Source: Aquarana catesbeiana (taxonomy: Eukaryota > Chordata > Amphibia > Anura > Ranidae). From it: a stretch of DNA of 64,000 bases. Both the position numbers and the translations under genes were made by a program. This document shows positions 34,556-43,911 of the stretch, in pieces; the stretch's first letter is position 1; every line of letters starts with the position of its first letter. The stretch is taken from the NCBI RefSeq assembly GCF_042186555.1, contig NC_133324.1, positions 136,513,577 to 136,577,576 of the forward strand, in the 5' to 3' direction. Under the pieces are notes generated by a model, which worked only from the letters and a program-made list of their open reading frames with translations, ran no database searches and was not told where the DNA came from.

Positions 34556-34800
34556 TGCCCCGTACACACGGTCGGATTTTCCGATGGACATTGTCCGATC
34601 GGAGCGTGTTGTCGGAAATTCCGACCGTGTGTGGGCGCCATCGGACATTTTCCATCGGATTTTCCGACACACAAAGTTGGACAGCAGGAGATTAAATTTT
34701 CCGACAACAAAATCCGATCGCGTCAATTCCGACCGTGTGTGGCCTGTTCCGACGCACAAAGTGCCACGCATGCTCAGAAGAAATTCCGACACGGGACAGC
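34556..34800. promoter_or_regulatory. Harbinger left terminus with repeated TTCCGAC motifs
   Basis: After the inverted repeat, about ten copies of TTCCGAC, TCCGAT or their complements occur in both orientations within 245 bp. The same motif recurs at the right terminus (41590-41713). In this superfamily the Myb-like partner is thought to bring the transposase to the ends; that these repeats are its sites is inference. Confidence 0.6.
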
Positions 34801-35592
34801 TCGTTCTGGTAAACTTAGCGTTCGCAATGGATACAGCACTTTCGTCACGCTGCAATGTAAAAAATGGTTTAATACAGCGCACTCTCTTCTTCTTTATAAT
34901 GTGACAAGAATTAAGTCGTTTTGCTGCTCATATTCACACACACTTCTCACAAAGTTTTATTTGTGTTTTTTTAGTGGGATTCCCTCAATATATTGTTATT
35001 AGATGTCACATCTGACAGTTTTATATTTTTTATGTTTTTTTTTTTTTTGTTTTTAAGCCTTTTTTTTTCTTTAATGTTTGGATTTTTTCCAAGGCTGATC
35101 TTTGTTCAATGTTATTTTTATTTTTACTCCAGAATATTTTTGTCTGTGTTTTGTGTGTCAAGTTACCCCAACACCATTGATATCTTTTATTATTTAATCT
35201 CCAGGAGATTTTTTGTTGTTGGTGTCCCTTGTTCATTTCACATTGTATATTAGAAATGTACCCGAATCCTCACAAACAAACTGTCATTTTTTGAAGTAAA
35301 ACACATAGGAGAGTATAATTCAAAACAAAACTCCTTTATTAAGGGCTCAGAACCAAACAAAGAGGAAGGCAACACTGGATCAACAGCAGAAATTAGTGAA
35401 GCCTGGGACCCCCACGGCAGACATCAATTCTTAAACCTCAAAATTGGTGGCCTGAGGAGTCCATATGTAAGGGAGGGCAGTCTGGTCCGGGATTCACAGA
35501 GACTCGGATAGCAGCAGATGACATCAGTGTCCCCAGGCTGTGGTACCACAAGAGGCTGCATCTTTTGGCCGACCAGACTGGATCCAGGGCAA

Positions 35593-36018
35593 TCACTCTC
35601 TGGTCTTCCTTCCACACTTCCTTCCGGGCTGTGGCTGTGCAGTTGGAGATGTGGCAGGAGGAGGAGTAGGACCTGGAGGAGGAGTAGGACCTGCAGGAGG
35701 AGGAGGAGAACCATCCCAAAGCTGTGTGTGAGGTGTAATTTGGCCCCTCACACCTTTCGCCAGAGCCTCAGATATGAGGGCCTCACACATGGCTTTTTGG
35801 CCCTCCTCCATCCTCTGCATTTTATATGCTATGAATTCAGCAATGTTCTCCTGCCTGGTGTGTGGTGCTCCCAGGACCTCTGTAGCCCTACAAAAAAATC
35901 TGATAGCCGCCTCCTCTAGGGTACTCCTCCTACTGCCACTTTCTCTTTCCAGGGGGGATGGAGGGACCTGCAGATCAGCCAGCCGGCTCGGTCCGGCCAC
36001 CTCCTGGCTGAGACTTCC
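35593..36018 (-). CDS. MADF protein, exon 2 (BESS-like C-terminus)
   Basis: This exon encodes the last 141 residues. It follows a consensus acceptor (catacacag at 36019-36027 on the - strand) and joins exon 1 in phase 0, giving ...RLSQ then GSLSQEVAGPS. The region around TRQENIAEFIAYKMQRMEEG and QKAMCEALISEAL is a predicted amphipathic helix resembling the BESS motif that often follows MADF and mediates protein contacts. A Pro-rich tail (GPTPPPGPTPPP) precedes a basic end (GRKCGRKTRE) and the stop at 35593. A polyadenylation-type AATAAA (- strand) lies at about 35335-35340. BESS assignment is by resemblance only. Confidence 0.75.
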   Translation of the reverse strand, partial: GSLSQEVAGPSRLADLQVPPSPLERESGSRRSTLEEAAIRFFCRATEVLGAPHTRQENIAEFIAYKMQRMEEGQKAMCEALISEALAKGVRGQITPHTQLWDGSPPPPAGPTPPPGPTPPPATSPTAQPQPGRKCGRKTRE

Positions 36019-36147
36019 CTGTGTATGAAAAAGGGACATGGTTTTAGTTTTTGCATCATCAATCACAATCATAAATTAGTACTCCCAACTAACATCTAGT
36101 TCACATCATTGATTGGACAAGCAGAAATATTTAGAGGAATGCTATAC

Positions 36148-36591
36148 CTGGCTCAATCTGGGCTCCTCTACATGTGGCCTGGAAGGCCCAGGTTGGGCGT
36201 CAGAAGCCTCAGCCAGGGGGGAAGGAAGCGTGGAAGGAAGACTGGAGAGGGATGGCCTGGGTTCAGTCTGGCCTGCCAGAAAGTGCAGCCTGTCGTAGTA
36301 CAACATCCTGGGGACATAGATGTCACCTGCTGCTCCGGATCTCTGCGAATCCAGCACTTTATTGCGCTCCCTCAGATATGTGCTCCTCAGGCCACCAATG
36401 AAAATCTTTAAAAAAGTGATGTCTGCCGTGGGGATCACCTGCTTCACAATTTCACACAATTGCTCCAGTGCTGCCTTCCTCTTTGTTTGGTTCTTGTAAT
36501 GGGGGTGTTTAATCTCCCACAGACAGGGCAGCTCCCTTAGCATCTCTATGAAGACTGAAATGAAGTCCTGATCTTTCAGTACCATATCCAT
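36148..36591 (-). CDS. MADF-domain DNA-binding protein, exon 1 (coding)
   Basis: MADF domains are Myb/SANT-related DNA-binding modules, common in insect transcription factors and in some PIF/Harbinger elements. From MDMVLKDQDFISVFIEMLRE the protein shows the MADF pattern: LPCLWEIKHPHYKNQTKRKA (Trp, His-Pro-x-Tyr), a second helix with LEQLCEIVKQVIP, then a helix LRSTYLRERNKVLDSQ. After this comes a linker ending VEEPRLSQ at a gt donor. The ATG at 36591 lies 6 bases after a consensus acceptor (tcttgcag). A 5' UTR exon with donor GAACGAAG-gtaaga is at about 36712-36760. The gene is 289 residues across both coding exons with no stops or shifts. It is a third gene for an element class that usually has two. 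Confidence 0.82.
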
Positions 36592-36611
36592 GTTCACTGC
36601 AAGACACAACA

Positions 36612-36881
36612 CAAGACAAAGCCTAATGTCACACCAAACTCTCCTAATCTTGTTACAATATAGGCCTCAATCTATAGAAGCAGTATAGGCCCCAGTTTGT
36701 CTCTTACCTTCGTTCTTACGATCGCCGCGTTCAATGCTCCTTCCTCCGCTCACAGATCAAACGTAATACGCACGCGTGTTACGCTTTATATACACTGCGC
36801 ATGCGTGTAACTCCGCCCGCCCCTGACGTTCTTTCTAGTATATTCCCCGCTCCTTTTCATTCTGCGCAGTGGGTGAAGAGC
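36612..36881. promoter_or_regulatory. divergent promoter of the MADF and Myb-like genes
   Basis: The 290 bp between the two divergent start codons is CpG-rich (cgatcgccgcg, ccgcccgcccctgacg). A tgtatataaagcg box read on the - strand at about 36783-36795 is well placed for the MADF 5' UTR exon. For the + strand gene a GC box and tagtatattcc lie at 36820-36850. A shared bidirectional promoter is inference from spacing. Confidence 0.55.
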
Positions 36882-37236
36882 ATGATGGCGGACATACAGC
36901 AGGTGCGAGCTAATTGTAGCAACGAGGAGGAGGAGGAGGAAAGGGCGGATCCAGGCACGTCCCGATCCAGAAGGAGACATTTTAAGGCCACAAATATGTC
37001 GTTTAGGGAGATGTTGGAGATGGTCGACATCTTGAGGAAGTCCGACTATGACGGAAAATATGGGCCTTACCCCAACCCGAACATCCGAAAGGCCAAGATC
37101 ATGGCGAAAGTGGTCAGGAGTCTAGAGCGGAATTTCAGGGTACGAAGGTCTAAAGATCAGCTCAGGAAGCGGTGGTCGGACCTGAAGTTGAGAGAGCCAG
37201 AGCAGTACCGAAAGATCCGAAGAGTGCTGCAAAAAA
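36882..37236 (+). CDS. Myb/SANT-like protein, exon 1
   Basis: The Myb/SANT-like partner of Harbinger transposases (compare NAIF1 beside HARBI1) binds DNA and carries the transposase to the nucleus. Starting MMADIQQVRANC, the exon has an acidic run (EEEEEERADPG), then a trihelical Myb-like domain. Its helices are MSFREMLEMVDILRKSDYDG, IRKAKIMAKVVRSLERNF and, as the recognition-type helix, RRSKDQLRKRWSDLKLREPE. The exon ends at aaaaaa-gtaagt. An upstream in-frame ATG (36801) exists, but the Kozak-like context and position favour 36882. Exon 1 leaves one extra base, which does not match the phase of exon 2; see findings. Confidence 0.78.
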
Positions 37237-37814
37237 GTAAGTAGTTGTGCTGTGTTCATATTCTTTCTGTCTTTATTCCGTTCGTTCTGCTCCATATGCT
37301 TTTAGTAATTGTAACGTTTAAAAAGGTCAACTTTAATGTTCATGGGCCCATTATTCGTTCGTATCAAACATTTTTCTTTCGGCCTCTAGAACACCATTGT
37401 TTAGGCCATATGCATTTTCCCACATTTTTTTTGGGCCTACTTGGATGCCAAATATTTGTTTGTGTAGATGGGTTTGTTACTAGAATGAAATGCAAACTAG
37501 ATTCTGTGTAAGGAGAGGACACTGAGCAGCTGTTTTCACATCTGGACACTGGAGCACTAGTGTGGGACACAAGAACACCATTTTTATTAGGGGGTCCACA
37601 CAGGTGCTCCAGTGTATACTATAGGGGGGGCTACATCTGTGAAGCTTGTACCAAACAGGTAAAGTATTGCAGATTGACAAAGGGCAATAAAAAATATACA
37701 TCTTGGAACTCTGCTAAAATAGACAATTGTACCCCACTTCCAAGCAATGTTTCCTATTTCTAGTTCTGCCATCAAATATCTGTGTGCTAAGTATACCATT
37801 TTTGTTTTACATAG

Positions 37815-37951
37815 GGGAGAAAAGACTCGGAGGACACTCCTCATCCCAGGAGACCAGAGACCCCCCCCCCCTCTGGAAGAAGGGGAAATACCAACACAAG
37901 AAGAAGAGCAGGAGGAAGAAGAAGACGTGGTGGAGATTGGCACCACAACAG
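37815..37951 (+). CDS. Myb/SANT-like protein, exon 2 (apparent frameshift)
   Basis: It lies between a consensus acceptor (ttttacatag) and donor (acaacag-gtgagt). The first half reads sensibly as KDSEDTPHPRRPETPPP in one frame; the second half reads PLEEGEIPTQEEEQEEEEDV in the next frame. The switch falls exactly in an 11-C run at 37861-37871. One C fewer would give one frame that continues into exon 3. This suggests either a real slippage mutation or a sequence error. The acidic second half is a plausible linker. Confidence 0.6.
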
Positions 37952-38041
37952 GTGAGTGTCTGCGACCACAGGCTCGGGTAAAAGAGATGGATGTTGGCAG
38001 ATTTTTGAGACCTGTTTTTTTTGTTCTTTATCTCTTTTTAG

Positions 38042-38196
38042 GTGATCGTGATCCAGAACGCTTTACATCTGAAAGTGCCCAGATACTGATCGGGGAGATC
38101 ATGGGGTGTAATCTCCAATTGCAAAACATCCAGCAACAAATCACTGATGTTATTAAAAAAAATAATAACATCATTGATGTTTTGGGGCGAATTTAA
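38042..38196 (+). CDS. Myb/SANT-like protein, exon 3
   Basis: After a ctctttttag acceptor, the exon joins exon 2 in phase 1 (G-GT) and reads GDRDPERFTSESAQILIGEI, then NLQLQNIQQQITDVIKKNNN, ending in VLGRI and a stop at 38196. The heptad-like LQLQNIQQQI segment suggests a short C-terminal coiled coil, common in these partner proteins for contact with the transposase. The contact itself is inference. Confidence 0.7.
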
Positions 38197-38221
38197 ACCC
38201 CACAAAATCACCTGTTTTATC

Positions 38222-38470
38222 TTACAAAATTTTTACAATGTTTAGAAAAGCCAAATTTGGAGGATGCACACAGTGTGCCAACATGTGCTATCTGCCATCA
38301 CGGGAGATCAATGGACGCGTTTTGGGGGTACAACCCCTTCCTCAATTATAAAGTCGCATTGAGGAAGGGCTTGCTCCCCCAAAACACGTCCCTTGATCCC
38401 CCCTGATGGCAGATAGCACATGTTGACATTCGTAAATTGGTGTGCATCTTCCAAATTTGGCTTTTCCAGG
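38222..38470. repeat. fold-back unit inside the Harbinger element
   Basis: The arms 38236-38335 and 38360-38465 are reverse complements (agccaaatttggaggatgc and its complement; gtgctatctgccatca and its complement). The centre has acgcgttttgggggtacaac. It sits just downstream of the Myb gene stop and could be an insertion or a terminator-like structure. Confidence 0.75.
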
Positions 38471-39062
38471 GGTGATTTCCCCCCATCTGAACGCTATATC
38501 AAACCCAGTTCCTAAATACTGATGTCTGATATAGCCTTCAGGTTTTACCTAATGTGAACTTTGTAAGTTCAAGTTTTTTGGCTTTCTTGTTGGTTTTACA
38601 CAGGCCTGTTTTATCTGAAATGGATATTTCGATTTTTGACAATGCCCCCCCAAAAATTGTTATACAGCAAACATGTTGTTTTGTTTTAAAAACCTTTGGT
38701 AAATGCACATGTGATTGTGCAGGTATAAAAAAGTGCCTTACTCAAGAATGTGTGGATTATTGTCTCAACACTACAACACTTTTGGGGTGATGTAATTGCT
38801 GTTTTATGCAAAAATGGGGGTTATTTCCTAAGGGCAAATACACTTTGCACTACAAGTGCAAGTTCAGTGCAGTTGCAAGTGCACTTGTAGTGAAATGTGT
38901 TTTTGCATTTAGGAAGTACCAGCCAACACTATTCTTTATAAGGTTACCCAATCACGACATTCTCTGCACTCAACACATTTCTGTCAGGGTCAGCTCAAAC
39001 AAACACAAGCAGTAAATGTCCACCAAGAATTGCTTTTGGTTGTTTTTTATTTGAAAAAGGTG

Positions 39063-39821
39063 TCACAGATTGTCTGGCATATTGATAGCCCCCCTACCCG
39101 CAAAGAACTCCAGGTATCGTAACCGGACATCACGGGCACTCAGGGAGGGCAAGCCAGGACGGCCGCTTTCAAGCGCCGTCATTGTTGATGTATTTGGTAT
39201 TCCGGCCTCAGGCCCAACTGAGCCAGCATAGTTGGCTGAATGTTTTCTTAAAAAATTATGGAGAACACAGCACACCAGTATAATATGGTTCAGTTTATAC
39301 TCCGCCATATGGATGGGTGTCAGAAATAGTCGGAACCGGCTGGCCAGGATTCCAAATGTGTTCTCCACCACTCTTCGGGCTCTGGCCAGCCGGTAATTAA
39401 AAACCCTCTGTTCCGGGGTGAGGGTCCTCATCGGGAATGGCCGCATCAGGTGGTCCCCCAGCGCAAAAGCTTCATCAGCAACGAACACAAATGGGAGACC
39501 TTCAACATTGTCCTCTGGAGGTGGCAAGTCCAAGTTGCCATTCTGGAGACGCCTGTAGAACTCCGTCTGGCCGATCACTCCACCATCGGACATCCGGCCA
39601 TTCTTCCCCACGTCCACATACAAGAAGTCGTAATTAGCCGACACCACCGCCAACATCACTATACTATTAAACCCCTTGTAATTATAATAGTACGACCCCG
39701 AGTTGGGTGGTGGGACGATGTGGACGTGTTTCCCATCAATTGCCCCTCCGCAGTTAGGAAAGTCCCACCGCTGGGCAAAGTGGGAGGCCACAGTCTGCCA
39801 TTCCTGTGGCGTGGAAGGAAA
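39063..39821 (-). CDS. PIF/Harbinger DDE transposase, exon 2
   Basis: This exon holds the catalytic domain (DDE_4, HARBI1-like). It follows a tttcctcaacag acceptor and joins exon 1 in phase 0. The first catalytic Asp is in NCGGAIDGKHVHIVPP and the second in FLYVDVGKNGRMSDGG. FVFVADEAFAL and the third catalytic residue, in RARRVVENTFGILASRFR, follow. The NYRLARARRVVEN block is diagnostic for the superfamily. The stop is at 39063, with AATAAA (- strand) at 39046-39051. With exon 1 the protein is 404 residues, full length for the family, with no stops. This is one of the few intact transposon genes here. Confidence 0.93.
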   Translation of the reverse strand, partial: FPSTPQEWQTVASHFAQRWDFPNCGGAIDGKHVHIVPPPNSGSYYYNYKGFNSIVMLAVVSANYDFLYVDVGKNGRMSDGGVIGQTEFYRRLQNGNLDLPPPEDNVEGLPFVFVADEAFALGDHLMRPFPMRTLTPEQRVFNYRLARARRVVENTFGILASRFRLFLTPIHMAEYKLNHIILVCCVLHNFLRKHSANYAGSVGPEAGIPNTSTMTALESGRPGLPSLSARDVRLRYLEFFAGRGAINMPDNL

Positions 39822-40783
39822 CTGTTGAGGAAAAAACAATAAACATTACTATTTTTTCACAGAAACATGGCAAGCAGATTAGACACAAACATTATGGGTC
39901 AACCTCCAGATAGCATTTACTAAGGGGAATTTTACAACAACAAAGTATAAGGTACACCTATCATATTCCCCCTCCCCCCCTCTCATGGTCCATTTCTAAC
40001 ATTATAGGGGGGGGGGGGACTCTTGGACAGGTAACCCTCTTCACTTCATTGAGAGATGAATGCCTAAATACAGGGTATTACTTGGAACAGCCCCTCCATA
40101 GTTACACTATTGGCAGACCACTGGACAGGTAAGAAGTGTCATAATACAAAGATATAAATACACACTGTACACATTTGAGGACATTTGGACATTCTGCTAT
40201 TACCTATCAAGATAATAATAGGATACAAGAACTTTAAACAGTACCATTGGAAAGTAGACAGGCAGGCCCTTGCACTACATGCTTTGGGGAATTCATCCAT
40301 AAATCTGACCAGTAAAGAGATGGGTATAGTGTGTATGGGTTTGGCAAAGTCAGCAGATAGATGATTGAGGATAATGAATTGGGATCAGCTGACTTAGCAG
40401 TTGGGGGGGGGGGGTTACAAAAAATTTGGGGACACCACAAAAAAAAGCCTCTGGCCCTCTGAATTTAAATCAAAAATAACATTTCCAAACATTTTAGGGG
40501 GTGTTTGGGGTAAAGCACTACTATGGAGCTGATAAAATACATTGTTAAGTGACTACATGAGGTGAATATAGGGCAGGAGACACCATGCTGGGGAGGTTAT
40601 TGAAGGGCAAATATGTATGAAGGACCTAAAATAATAATGACATAAAAATCCAGCATGCATGAGGACAAAGGGGACATTCACAGCATATTACAATCATGGT
40701 AATTAGGGAATGAGGAAAGAAATACAATATATTAGCAAACATTCAATACAATAAAATGTGATATAAAAGGATAAAAATCTTAC

Positions 40784-41239
40784 CTTCATATACTCCTTCT
40801 GCAGGACCTGGATGATGGCAGAACAGGTCTCTGGGATAATGATCCCCAGAGCCTGGGGGGAGATGCCTGTCGAGAACTTGAGGTCCTGCAGGCTTCTCCC
40901 TGTGGCCAAATACCCCAAGGTAGCGACCAACCTCTGCTCTGGAGTGATGGCTTGCCTCATGCAGGTATCCTGCCTGCTGATATAGGAGGTCAGCGAAGCC
41001 AACAAACGGTGAAACACGGGGTCCGTCATCCTGAGAAAGTTCCTGAAATCATCAGGATTATTCTCACGGATCTCACGGAGCAAAGGCATATGACAGAACT
41101 GGTCACGCTGAAGCAACCAATTCTTGGTCCATGAACTCCTCCCCACCCTGTTCATGGACTGGACTTGTGTCAAGGTCAGGACCCCAACACCAAGCCCCCG
41201 CACAGCACGAACTCTACGAGGAGTACGCATACGAAACAT
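40784..41239 (-). CDS. PIF/Harbinger DDE transposase, exon 1
   Basis: 152 residues from the ATG at 41239, starting MFRMRTPRRVRAVRG and ending QVLQKEYMK at an AAG-gtaaga donor. It contains the N-terminal segment typical of these proteins, including DFRNFLRMTDPVFHRLLAS and the helix-turn-helix region ITPEQRLVATLGYLATGRS followed by LQDLKFSTGISPQALG. The 962-bp intron (39822-40783) has gt...ag ends and no stop-free continuation. The junction ...EYMK-FPSTPQEW has the usual family wording, which supports the splice. Confidence 0.9.
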
Positions 41240-41713
41240 GGCTAGAAAACGGTCGGCTGCTCAGAACGAAGTAACAGAACGCACTGAAGAACAGCAAGGC
41301 CTGTGAAGAGCGACCTGAAAAACAGCAACGAGCAGGCAAGATCACACAGGAAACTCCGATACGAACTGACTGCACGCACTGAAGAGCAGATACAAACCCA
41401 CAAGCACAAACTGAACGTCAGAAAACGATCTGAAAGCCACGAGTCTGAAAAAGCGCGAATCGTCTCTCACCAAACTTTTACTAACACGAGATTAGCAAAA
41501 GGAGCCCAAAGGGTGCCGCGCTTGGTTCTGAACCGGCCTTTTCTAGTCTCGTCGTACGTGGTGTACGTCACCGCGTTGTTGGCGATTGGAAATTCCGACA
41601 ACTTTGTGCGACCGTGTGTAGGCAAAACAAGTTTGAGCCAACATCCGTCTGAAAAAATCCTAGGATTTTGTTGTCGGAATGTCCGAACAAAGTCCGACCG
41701 TGTGTACGCCCTA
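41240..41713. promoter_or_regulatory. transposase upstream region and Harbinger right terminus
   Basis: From the transposase start to the element end. The outer part (41590-41713) carries repeated TTCCGAC/GTCGGAA and ACCGTGTGT words matching the left terminus. No clear TATA box for the transposase is seen. Confidence 0.5.
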
Positions 41714-41833
41714 TAACTGTGTAAATTTGCTGTCCCCTCAAAATAACTCAACACACAGCCATTAATGTCTAAACCGCTGGCAACAAAAGTGAGTACACCC
41801 CTAAGTGAAAATGTCCAAATTGGGCCCAACGTG

Positions 41834-42688
41834 TCAATATTTAGTGTGACCACCATTATTTTCCAGCACTGCCTTAACTCTCTTAGGCATGGAGTTCACC
41901 AGAGCTTCACAGGTTGCCACTGGAGTCCTCTTCCACTCCTAAATGACGACATCATGGAGCTGGTGGATGTTGGAGACCTTGTGCTCCTCCACCTTCCAAT
42001 TGAGGATTCCGTACAAATGCTCAATAGGGTTTAGGTCTGGAGACATGCTTGGTCAGTCCATCACCTTTACCCTCAGCTTCTTTAGCAAGGCAATGGTCGT
42101 CTTGGAGGTGTGTTATCATGTTGGAAAACTGCCCTGCGGCCCAGTCTCCGAAGGGAGGGGATCATGCTCTGCTTCAGTATGTCACAGTACATGTTGGCAT
42201 TCATGGCTCCCTCAATGAACTTAAGCTCCCCAGTGCCGACAGCACTCCTGCAGCCCCAGACCATGACACTCGCACCACCATGCTTGACTGTAGGCAAGAC
42301 ACAGTTGTCTTTGTACTCCTCACCTGGTTGCAGCCACACACGTTTGACACCTTCTGAACCAAATAGGGGGCATATGGTCTGAGCACTGACAGGCTGACAC
42401 CCCCACCCCTTCAACTTCTGCAGCAATGCTGGCAGCACTCATACGTCTATTTCCCAAAGACAACATCTGGATATGACGCTGAGTAGGTGCACTCAACTTC
42501 TTTGGTCGACCATGGCAGGGCCTGTCCTGAGTGGAACCTGTCCTGTTAAACCACTGTATGGTCTTGGCCACCGTGCTGCAGCTCAGTTTCAGGGTCTTGG
42601 CAATCTTCTTATAGCCTAGGACATCTTTATGTAGAGCAACAATTTTTTTTTTCAGATCCTCAGAGAGTTCTTTGTCATGAGGTGCCAT
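41834..42688 (-). pseudogene. Tc1-like transposase pseudogene
   Basis: Read from the ATG at 42688 it begins MAPHDKELSEDLKKKIVALH and keeps the N-terminal helix-turn-helix (YKKIAKTLKLSCSTVAKTIQ) and GRP box (CHGRPKKLSA). The region between the DNA-binding half and the first catalytic Asp is shortened, with a frameshift near 42350. The frame then resumes as FGSEGVKRVW, VMVWGC and FQHDNTPP (second Asp), shifts again, and ends LNPIEHLYGIL (Glu, with the usual Trp changed to Tyr) and NNGGHTKY before the stop at 41834. Dead copy of the same family as the fragment at 1-243. Confidence 0.9.
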
Positions 42689-43058
42689 ATTGAACTTCCA
42701 GTGACCAGTATAAGAGAGTGAGAGCAATAACACCAAATTTAACACACCTGCTCCCCATTCACACCTGAGACCTTGTAATACTAACAAGTCACATGACATC
42801 AGAGAGGGAAAATGGCTAATTGGGCCACATTTGGACATTTTCACTTAGGGGTGTACTCACTTTTGTTGCCAGCGGTTTAGACTTTATTGCCTATATGTTG
42901 AGTTATTTTGAGGGGACAGCAAATTTACACTGTTATACAAGCTGTACACTCACTACTTTACATTGTAGCCAAGTGTCATTTCTTCAGTGTTGTCACATGA
43001 AAAGATATAATAAAATATTTACAAAAATGTGAGGGGTGTGAGGTGAGATACTGTATGT

Positions 43059-43215
43059 CAAGGGTCTCAAACTGGCAGCCCTCCAGCTGTTGCAAAACTA
43101 CAAGTCCCATGAGGCATGGCAATGCTGACAGTTACAAGCATGACTCTCACAGGCAGAGGCATGATGGGACTTGTAGCTTTGCCACAGCTAGAGGGCTGCC
43201 AGTTTGAGACCCCTG
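43059..43215. mobile_element. short hAT-like palindromic MITE, copy 2
   Basis: caagggtctcaaactggc and gccagtttgagacccctg are inverted, with the same internal gccctccagctgttgc and acaagtcccat words as 21099-21255. GTATGTC lies on both sides, overlapping the TA of the neighbouring Tc1-like element. So it inserted after that element. Confidence 0.8.
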
Positions 43216-43537
43216 CGTATGTCCACTGGGGGCTCAGCGGTGCATTGACACAGCCACTGGCCCCAATTTAATAGTAGTGCAGATGCAGGTACATGTTTCC
43301 GGATGCACACTGTCTGCATGGCTGTCAGATTGATACCAGTGGCTGTGTCCATGCAGCCGCTGCATCCCAATAGACATGAATGGGACTGCCTGCATGCGGA
43401 TGCAGCGAACACCTGTTCATCCTGTGCAGGCAAAGGCGACCCTTCGCACAGTGTACACAGAGGACCGACCAGCTGCAGATGGAAAATAAGTTGATTTTAC
43501 CTCTGTATTGGTCCTAGCAAGAGTCATGCATTTAGAG

Positions 43538-43792
43538 AAGTAGTCTTCAAACTGCAGCCTGGGGGCCGGATGTGGCCCTTTGCTTGCCTGTATCTGGCCC
43601 TTGGGGCACTATTCCACCAACCGACACCAATGATAGGGCACCATTCCCTCTACTGACACCATCAATGGGGCACTATTCCTCCTATTAAAACCAGTGATGG
43701 GACATTTTCTACTCCCCTGGCCACAGTCCAGAAACCCCAAAGCCTGAAGGACAATAAACCGGCGGCTTGCTTAGAAAGTTTGGAGACCCCTG
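43538..43792. mobile_element. hAT-type MITE carrying minisatellite units
   Basis: Flanked by a perfect 8-bp duplication ATTTAGAG (43530-43537 and 43793-43800). The right end tttggagacccctg and left end aagtagtcttcaaactg are relatives. Three or four units of ggcactattcctcc and gacaccaatgat match the minisatellite of 11935-13360 in reverse complement. Confidence 0.85.
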
Positions 43793-43911
43793 ATTTAGAG
43801 CATTAAACCAGTTGTCATGTTCAAAAACTGGGATTTTGCTTTTTTCGGCGTAAGGGCTCATTCACAAAGGGCAGAGCCCTGTAAAATGTGAACCCTTGTT
43901 TGTTTATCTTT

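Larger units (their letters stand above)
34556..41713. mobile_element. PIF/Harbinger transposon, three genes, probably autonomous
   Basis: The ends are tgccccgtacacacggtcgg and, reversed, tagggcgtacacacggtcgg: 21-bp inverted repeats differing at a few outer bases. The flanks are TAA (34553-34555 and 41714-41716), the 3-bp duplication typical of PIF/Harbinger. The 7158-bp element carries a MADF gene (- strand), a Myb/SANT-like gene (+ strand) and a DDE transposase (- strand). Both subterminal regions (34560-34800 and 41590-41713) repeat TTCCGAC/GTCGGAA many times, likely protein-binding sites. A fold-back (38222-38470) lies between the Myb gene and the transposase. Confidence 0.95.
34428..43053 (-). 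mobile_element. Tc1-like transposon hosting the Harbinger element
   Basis: The left end cagtatttcacaaaagtgag and the right end, related but eroded (gtgaggtgagatactg), are flanked by TA (34426-34427 and 43054-43055). The Harbinger at 34556-41713 with its TAA duplication splits the left terminal repeat. Joining the flanks recreates the terminal sequence seen intact at 1-243 and 42815-43053. Net size without the insert is about 1.46 kb. Confidence 0.93.

Noticed and set aside
35518..35919. 133-residue Arg/Thr-rich frame on the + strand
   Set aside because: Antisense shadow of the Pro-rich MADF exon 2.
38554..38790. 78-residue Cys-containing frame with a hydrophobic start, resembling a small secreted protein
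   Set aside because: It lies in the 3' spacer between two transposon genes, with no supporting signals. Hydrophobic start is likely chance in T-rich DNA.
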